A stretch of 64,000 nucleotides of DNA from assembly GCA_025399215.1 (NCBI GenBank), contig MU621138.1:19987-83986 (forward strand), read 5' to 3'. The notes under the pieces are model-generated. The model was given only the letters and a program-made list of their open reading frames with translations, did no database searches and was not told the origin of the DNA. A program made the translations under genes and the position numbers. Origin of the DNA: Globomyces pollinis-pini. Lineage: Eukaryota; Chytridiomycota; Chytridiomycetes; Rhizophydiales; Globomycetaceae. Shown here one piece after another: positions 56,472 to 64,000 of this stretch (position 1 is the stretch's first letter; every line of letters begins with the position of its first letter).

Positions 56472-59400
56472 ATGAAAATTGAACTAGAAAAACAGGATCA
56501 TTTTGGTCAAATTACAGCATTGATGTTCCTAACAGGAAATCTTTTGCTTGTTGGAACTGGATCATTCGTGAAGCTTTACGATATTAATATACCAAATTCA
56601 CCATTGATCACCTTGCCTGTCTTGAACAAGTCAAGAGTTCACAATATTATAAAAACTCGGTTAATTCCCAATGGAATTGAATTGCACAACCCACAAAAGA
56701 ATGCATTTCATATCACAGACAGTATTCCATTGGAAACAATAATGGTCTTGGGAGGAAAAACAATATCATTCCTATCCACACATTTACAATTGATCAAAAC
56801 TGTAGAATTTCGTGACTGGATACAGTGCGCTCGCGTATTATCAGATGGTACCATTGCCATCCTCTATTCTCATAACTTTCTTGAATTGTGGGATTTAAAC
56901 TCGGGATTGTTAAAATCTGTCAGTTTGGAAGTTCGTTGTATGTTGTATGTTTTTGTTGTAATTGACTAAAAGATACTCTGGAGATATCTTTGGAACAAGT
57001 TGGAATACATTGAATGTTGCATCAGGCACTATTTTTAACACAGTTTTAATATGGTCTCCTATTGATAATCAAAATGGTGTCGCTAGAGTTCAGCAACGAC
57101 TTAATGGACATGAGGTACATCACAAATTCTATCACCAATTCCAGCATTTACTTCTCTATAAGAATATTTTAACTTGAACAGGGTGTTATACATGGTGTAA
57201 GATTTAATTCTGATGGTTCAATGATATGCTCCACTTCAGATGATAGGACGGTTCGAATATGGAAGTTAACAGGTGATGTTTTGTCTCCTATGGTTCTGTA
57301 TGGACATTTAGGCAGAGTGTGGAAAGCAGATTTTGTGTCAAATTACATTATATCTATATCCGAAGATGCCACTTGCAGAGTATGGAATCCCAATGATGGA
57401 AACTGTATTGAATGTTTTTCAGGCCATGGCTCGAAACATGTATGGAGTTTTGCTGTGAATAATGAAACAAATTCAATCTTGGTAAGCTAATAAGTATTAA
57501 ATTTAGGCAACGGTAAGTTATAAAAATCCGTAACCGTTAACTATTAGGGTGGAGGAGATTGCGGAATTAGACTTTGGGACTTAACGAACTTAGTGGAAAC
57601 CCATAACAGTTCTCTTTATAATAATTGACTGGTAGATAAAACCATACACGAAGTGTCGATGGCACCGCAAATTGTATATGCGAGTTTGCTCATATTGAAT
57701 AGGCACCAAAGACTTTTACATTTATCAACGAACATTGCATAGTTGCCATATCTGACAAGGGGTTATCTATGTATCTAATTTTATAGGCAATTCTTTTTCT
57801 ATGACCAAAAAAATGAGACAAGTAAAATGTTCCATGAAGATCTCGATTTTAGAGGTATTTAGTATATTAGAGTTGAGAATTTACAGCATATCCTGTTTTG
57901 AAGGCGAATCGTTTCATGTTAGCTGCGGGGAACATGAATGGTGTTTTGTTAATAATCAGTCATTATGATAGTTTTAAGGTAAATCGAATGTCTTAACAAG
58001 TTCTATCAGCCGTTGAAACTTAAAATATGCGACTCAAAAATTGTTTCACTGTACCTTCATCAAGATGATTCAAGTAATATTCCTTTTATATAATGTTTAG
58101 GTAGAGCCTATGCGTTTCTCTTCATTGGTGAAAAGAAATTGCTACTATACCTAGTCATTGACTTTTTATCAGAGGTAAGGGACTATTGTGTAACAATTAG
58201 AATGTAGAAATAACTGAACAGAGGGAGATACTATTGCCGTCTGATTTTTTTGTTACATCATTGTATTTTTCCATTGAAACATTTCTAGTGTTCTTGGGAT
58301 CACGTAATGGTAGTATTATGGCATATGATGTCTCAAAAAGCACAGCTGCGCTTGTTAGTTTTTATGAAAAATTGCATGGCGATGATGCAGTTACATCTCT
58401 TGCAATCACAAACACAGAAAAGCTGCTTACTGTATATAGCGTTGGGAGGGATGGTGTGTTTTCAGCAACTCAATTGCGACCCCCTTCAAGTCCGGAAAAG
58501 TCTTGGGTGTTTGATAAGGTTCACTCTTCTCGTATTACTAGGGGTTGGTTAGAAAAAATTGAAATAGTTGATGATACTATATACTTATGTGGATTCTTTG
58601 ATAAAGAATTCTTTATATTTAACGAAACAAAAAATTACCACGTCTTTAAAATAGCGTGTGGGGGTGCACATCGACTGTGGAATGTGCACATACCCAATTT
58701 AAATTTAGTAGATTTCCGGTTTGGATACATACGTAAACAGCGAATACAATTAGTTTCGAAAACATTTAATCCAGACAGAAAAGTTTTAAATGATATTCTG
58801 CAAGAGCCGTATCATTGCCTTGAAACCAGAGTAGCTAGAATATTCTCGATGAATGAAGTTACTTTGGTGGCAACTGGAGGAGAAAATGGAGTTCTAACAT
58901 TTCACCACATCCTTAAAAACGTTGGAAGTTCTAAAAGGATCACATCTTGTAGGAAGCATACGGGATCAATACGTGCGATTGGAGTAATATCAAATTTGTC
59001 AAATCAAAATGGTTTATTGTTTTCGGGTGGGTCAGTGCAAGAGCTAAAATGCTGGAGAATAGAACTTTCAAACAGCAGTCTTGAAACTGAGAATGTTAGG
59101 ATGTCATGTAATGAACTTTCTTCCGCCAATCTATGCTCTGAATCAGTGGATACTAGAGTCATGGACCTTGATGCAATAATATCCATTACAGGTTTGATTA
59201 TGATCTTAATATGTAGATACGCAAATGATTTTAGTAGCTACTGTGAACTCAGATACGTCAGTTGTTCTATGGTGTTATAATGTTGAACACAACTCGTTTA
59301 CAAAAATAGATGTATCTCATAAACATCTAAGATGTTTATTGAAATGCAAGACTTTATCTGTAACTATTGGAAATCACAATAGGATATTATTGTTCACAGC

Positions 59401-59839
59401 TGGCACAGATGGTAAAGTAATTTTGTGGGATATAAGTGAAAACAAATTGCAATCAGTGTCTGAATGGACCCCTCATCAATCAGGAATCAAAGCATTGTCC
59501 GTTGCAGAAAAGAATGGAACAATATTTGTCCTTTCAGGGGGAGACGATAACGCTATTGTACTAACCACGATAAACCTACAATCTTTGTCAAGCTCTTGCG
59601 TTGAATTGGATACAATTCGCATTGAAAATGGTCACTCCTCGTCCATCACTGGTTGCGCTATCACTAAAAATCTCCAAATTATCACTTGCTCAATTGACCA
59701 ACGCCTTTCTGTACGAAATATGGATCTTCAATTACTCTCTGAAACTTATATTGATATTGCAGATGTCAGTGATTTGAGCATTTTATCGGACTTTATTTGT
59801 GTGGTTGGTTTTGGAATGCAGATCTTTAAAATCAAATAA
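56472..59839 (+). CDS. WDR6: WDR6/Trm734-like tRNA 2'-O-methylation cofactor
   Basis: A multi-exon WD-repeat protein of about 950-1000 residues. The start is MKIELEKQDHFGQITALMFL. Diagnostic repeats are GVIHGVRFNSDGSMICSTSD, MVLYGHLGRVWKADFVSNYI and SISEDATCRVWNPNDGNCIE, then GHGSKHVWSFAVNNETNSIL followed by a GGGDCGIRLW repeat, the typical WDR6 centre. Later repeats include TAGTDGKVILWDISENKLQS and a final QIFKIK. WDR6/Trm734 pairs with FTSJ1/Trm7 for methylation of tRNA anticodon loops. Several short exons between 57600 and 58230 are not fully joined. Confidence 0.8.
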
Positions 59840-59896
59840 ACAATTACAATCTTACAAAGTAAACTTTCATTTGTTATATAATTATATTTATATGTA

Positions 59897-61077
59897 TCAG
59901 CAAAGACCAGCATGAGACACGTTTCGCTTTGTGATCCCTTCTATAACAGTGCTAATTATGGATTTCATCATACTTGTATCAGTGCAACATGTAAGATGAA
60001 CCACAATTGGAAATCGCCTTTTTGACTGACTTAAGAATTTGCCTTTGAAGAATTTAAAACCTTGAGATATGCTTCCATGCTTGCCTACAATAAATTAAAG
60101 TCTTTACGGAGCTACCTTGATATTCAGGGAAATACTGATTTATAGAAGATTTAGCAACTTTCTTTTCAAAGATATCCTTTTTGTTGAAGAATAACATTAG
60201 TTCCAGTTTCTGTAGTAAAGGGTGGTTTGCAATCTGATCAAACAATACAATTGCATCTGCCATTCGATTTACAGTGGGATCTTCTAGTAAAACCTGATCA
60301 TATGAAGACAGTGCAACCAAAAAAATAACTGTCATTACTTCGTCAAAATATTTTAACCAGTGAGATCGATGCATTCGTAAACCGCTAACATCATAAATAT
60401 GCAGTCTTAATTTATCAATTTCGAATATAGTTTCAGAAACTGACTGAGTTACTTGACGTACTTGAAGCATATCTAATAATTACAAATTGTATGGTTTACC
60501 TTCGTCGGTGGGTATGTAGTCGCCTGCTGCAACTCGTTCAATATTGGTAAAGAAACTAATAATCAGTTCATGTTGGACAATAATATACTAAAAAGTGGAC
60601 AATGGAACAGTGTAATCTCCTATTTGCTCCAGTATCTGATGAACATCTGGAGAGTCCCTAAACTTGACAATAAAGTCAACGGTTCTTTTCGATAGTTCAT
60701 TCACTGACTCTTGCTGGCAATCATCCTGTATGTCAGTGTATTAGTATCAAATCAAATACATCTGAAGATATCAATCCAATCTGCTTGATGGCTGACATTA
60801 CATTATGAAAGATTATCTTCTTTGCCTCAATCCTTTCCATTGAACTAAACCCGCTACCATGTAGTATTTTTAATTGTTTTAGAAAAGTTGACTTTCCAGA
60901 ATCTGAGGAACCCAAAATTAATATCTAGATTGATAAGAAACTCATAAATACTTTTGGTTCTTTTAGTTCTTTCAGGAATCTCCGTCTCTCTGCTTGTAAA
61001 AATTCCTCAACTTTCTTTGACTGTTTCTTCTCGCTTATAGAATTTTAGCTGCTATACGCTTACCTAGCATCTGCCAT
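59897..61077 (-). CDS. Divergent Galpha-like GTPase 7 (switch II Q-to-L)
   Basis: Six introns (30, 27, 34, 33, 27 and 31 nt) close to 332 residues. The start is MADASEKKQSKKVEEFLQ, without Gly2 or Cys3. The P-loop is GSSDSGKST, FLKQLKILHGSGFSS follows, and the helical domain is shortened. Switch I reads DMLQVRQVTQSVS, switch II DVSGLRMHRSHW, where the usual RKxW Lys is changed. Switch III LEDPTVNRM, NKKD and LTCCTDTSMM follow. The tail NVSHAGLC places a Cys at the very end. It has two introns in the N-terminal third that other copies lack. Confidence 0.85.
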
Positions 61078-62699
61078 GGTGAAGATTCGAAAATGAAGTC
61101 CTCATCCACGAAAGTCAATATTTAAATTTTCTTTCTAGGTAGGTACCTACCATCAAAGTTCAGTGTGTTATCTACAAGTTCAATCACTTCATGATTATTG
61201 TTGTGTAGGAATCCATTTCAGGTGTCGTCAGGACATGCCTAGTTACGAATCACAACTCATGGTATATAGTCGCTCATGTACATATTTTTGTAATACACTC
61301 AATAGACTCAAGAATATTGAAATCCATTTGTTAAAAATTTTAATTCTAATCATCCATCAATCATCAATGTCTGCTTTTGAAAAACCGGTGTGAAACTGAT
61401 TGATGATTATTCAATTCATGCAATCTATTGAAACCAACCTCGACTTTACCAAATCCAAAACAAATTACTTGATGTCGATTTTGTATAAATAAAAGACTTT
61501 ACATGAGCCTCTAATGAATTAAAAGTGTTGGTGATTGGTCATATCGTCCGATTCACGTGATTGATGCAATCTATGCCAACACTGGGCGGCTTATGGTATG
61601 GATATGGTATGTATACCATAAAGTATATCTGAGTGGTTCACACAAACTGCATTATTTTTCCAAATTTTAATTTCATTGCAGGTAGTAAATTTATACACAT
61701 ATAAAATTTACTATATCCATAACTAGTCAAATAAATAAATAACTGTAGTAATAAATATTGCAATATTTTCTAGGAAAATTATATAACCACTTCAATTTTT
61801 GATAAAGACACTTCAATAACCCTAAGGGTTACAATATAAAATTCGAATACAATTACCATGATTAGAACTATATTTTATTGCAAGTGAGAGTGTTATGTCC
61901 TGGCAATTTACACCTTCTACTGAGACCTGTCTCTTCTGGACTTATTTTTAGCTCCTGCGGGACATTCACCTTTCTAAATGAACTACATAACATGATACAA
62001 AATTTATCTTGTAGGGCATCCATTTAGTTTCAATATATTCAAGTATGGTAGGTAGGTTTACTTTGATAGGATATCCGAAATTTTAAGCAGTTTGCATTCA
62101 AATCTTCCTCTGTTTTTGAAAAAGATACTTTATTAACGATTCCCAGTCGTCCTCAAATCCAAACTTACTGTTACAATTTCATTACTATTTTGATACAGAG
62201 AAATATATTCTTCTCCATACAAAACAACCTCAATTGGTACATTAATTCTTCTTTTTCCTTGGTTGATAAAAGTAAAACCTTTATATAGTATACTCCTACA
62301 CTATATACTAACTATATATAGGTATAGGGAGATGCAAAAAGTGCCACCCCAGAGTAGGAATTTTGTTCTTTGATTTAAAATGTTGTAAAACAAGTAAGAA
62401 TGGCAAGCCATTAGCAAAATGGCTTGCACACTACCCAATTGTTCCAAATTCGGACTTAGACAACCTTTTCAGTGACAACTTGACACTTTCTTGGGGTACT
62501 TTCTTCTTCTTTTTTAAATTATCTTATGATATGCCACTGTCTACAGAATAACCAATGGACTCAAATGTTCAAGTTTCCAATTCCAATCTTTAGAGTGGTA
62601 AGTACTTTATGTACTATCTAGAAGAAAAGAAATCCATCAAGAATTGAAAGAGTTTGTTAAAGTCCAATGAAATTGAATATTGAAAGCGGATGATTATAC
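61078..62699. other. AT-rich gene-poor region
   Basis: About 1.6 kb without a supported gene. It holds low-complexity AT stretches (tatatactaactatatatag near 62300) and an inverted repeat atggtatgtataccat at about 61604-61619. A plus frame at 62363-62551 looks like chance. Confidence 0.45.
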
Positions 62700-63582
62700 T
62701 TTTGTTCTTTAAATTTATTTGGTGATAAACAAAGATTAATTTTGATTATTCATCATTTGATTGATTTGGTTTTTTGGAAAATTATATTCGAAGACTTGGA
62801 ATTGTTTTTGAAGAGACTCGAATGGTCATCCAAATCAATGTCATTCTTGAAGTGGTCCGAACTACTTGAACAAGAGATAGGTCTCAATACAAGTTGGGCA
62901 ATACATACCGTTGCAGTTGATAATTATGTACAGAATAGATAAAATGAATTAATGGATTCTAAATATTAGTGCATTGACTAACAAAAATGACTCAAAAAGT
63001 CTACTTATTTCTTATCAAAAGACGCTTCAAGCAAATTAGAAGAACGTTGTATTCAAAATAAACATTCCAGATCTGATTTTATCCGCCATGGTTTATTCTT
63101 TGAAAAGTATGGAAACAAACAACTCCCCAATGAGAGTTGTTTAAGGTCACGAAAGAGAACCTTGGAGAAATGATATTGATGTAACACGTACTTTTGGTTG
63201 GTTTACTTCAATGTATCCTGTGGTGTCACAAATCTGTAATTAATTTGAAAGTCAGTTAACAAATCTTAAGAAGTGTTCCAGACAATGGTATTTCGTACAC
63301 CCCAGAAATGAAACATGCAAATGAAAATGTCAGCATTTGTTTCAATTATCTTGGTAAATTTCAAGGTACACAATCCTCTAAAGGATTCTCTTTTCTCTAG
63401 ATTCAAATGTTGAACGAAAGTATGTAGATGAAGGGTACGTAATAGATAATAGTATGTTAGTCACATGTTTCCACAATGAAAATCAATTAGGATTTGGTTT
63501 GAGCTGTCACGGTTCTGTATGGATTCAAGGAACAGTTTCAGCATTAGAGACTGGTGTAGAATCATTACATCAACATGATTGA
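62700..63582 (+). pseudogene. Decayed NRPS condensation/epimerization-type domain
   Basis: Fragments in order match the C-terminal two thirds of an NRPS C/E domain. They are LFGDKQRLILIIHHLIDLVFW with [42 protein letters not shown] with TSMYPVV; PEMKHANENVSICFNYLGKF; and SALETGVESL. Damage is visible: the HHxxxDG active-site motif is one residue short (HHLIDL), an in-frame TAA stands just before GHERE, and upstream parts are frameshifted. A 35-nt intron-like stretch splits the last fragment. No adenylation or carrier domain is seen in the window, though the window ends 400 bp later. Confidence 0.65.
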
Positions 63583-64000
63583 TTCACAATTTCTACTACT
63601 GTCACTTAATATCGATATGATACAAATTGAAGAATCGCTGAAAAAGAAAGGATATATATTTATACAACAACTTCGTTACAAAGTACCATGGTTCAGTGGA
63701 TAGAGAGGAAATACTATGACTATCCAAGCTATCCTCATTATGTACCACGTTTACTGGATAGTTGAGGAAGCTAGCTAATGGTTCCAAAGTATCAAACGAA
63801 AGTAAGGAACATGATATTATATATATTGTCTCATTACAATATGTTACATGAAAAATTATACTACCAATCTTGAAGGAACGGTTTGACCTATGTCTATTTA
63901 GAAGCGTAGCTGGGAAGGACCGAAATTATACAGTTCTAGTATTGAATCAGGAACAAATGATAGAATATATGATAGAGCTTGATTCATGAAGAATGGAGTG
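63583..64000. other. Window end, nothing supported
   Basis: No gene, tRNA or clear repeat was recognised. The stretch tggttcagtggatagag near 63690 resembles a tRNA A box but no B box or cloverleaf follows. Confidence 0.4.

Noticed and set aside
63680..63780. tRNA-like A box (tggttcagtggatagag)
   Set aside because: No B box, anticodon stem or acceptor stem could be paired.
1..64000. Search for CRISPR arrays, rRNA, transposases or viral insertions
   Set aside because: No regular repeat-spacer pattern, rRNA core or transposase/integrase motif was recognised by eye on either strand.

Overview
The window is a piece of a compact, AT-rich eukaryotic nuclear genome. Nearly every gene is split by spliceosomal introns of only about 22-40 nt, most of them 25-31 nt. 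Of 75 introns placed by hand in 18 gene models, about 54 fall at 25-31 nt. All 18 models keep an open frame and end in a sensible stop. Three points suggest an early-diverging flagellated fungal lineage (chytrid, Cryptomycota/Rozella or aphelid type): a WOPR (Gti1/Pac2) transcription factor, a family known from fungi; an IQCH-like ciliary gene and an augmin-like gene; and a Crinkler-like effector with secreted PAN and glucanase proteins, which hint at parasitism. The species itself is inference only.

Layout. 0-11 kb: a cut-off secreted Cys-rich protein, IQCH-like, a tandem-HotDog acyl-CoA thioesterase, NOC2, HYPK and the WOPR regulator. 11.9-16.4 kb: three tandem Galpha-like genes, then a hormone-sensitive-lipase-type esterase. 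18.9-25.4 kb: cytoskeletal and coiled-coil genes and an intronless membrane protein. 25.4-39.3 kb: a fourth Galpha-like gene, a PAN-repeat secreted protein head-to-head with a very large secreted GH5 glucanase fused to a toxin-like C-terminus, an intronless FAD monooxygenase, a syntaxin and a degenerate fifth Galpha-like gene. 39.4-46.2 kb: a newly found 121-residue gene, a GOST seven-TM protein, a Crinkler-like nuclease/kinase effector and an unknown gene. 46.4-61 kb: the sixth Galpha-like gene, MePCE, TRAPPC2, DCAF13/Sof1, MAD1, two unknown genes, WDR6/Trm734 and the seventh Galpha-like gene. 61-64 kb: gene-poor AT-rich DNA with a decayed condensation/epimerization domain of nonribosomal peptide synthetase type.

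The most striking content is the seven-member, lineage-specific Galpha-like family. These proteins keep the Galpha fold: a P-loop, an all-helical domain, the switch I Arg and Thr, N[KQ]xD, TC[AC]TDT and the C-terminal tail. In six of seven the switch II motif DVGGQ reads D-V-[SN]-G-L. The catalytic glutamine is therefore leucine, the change that locks animal Galpha subunits in the GTP state. The seventh has lost DxxG altogether. All seven share two intron positions and phases. Other notable points are three places where two mini-introns seem to lie back to back, the GH5-toxin-like fusion, and the frame-broken Crinkler-like gene. All coordinates of introns and all homology calls were made by eye from the sequence.
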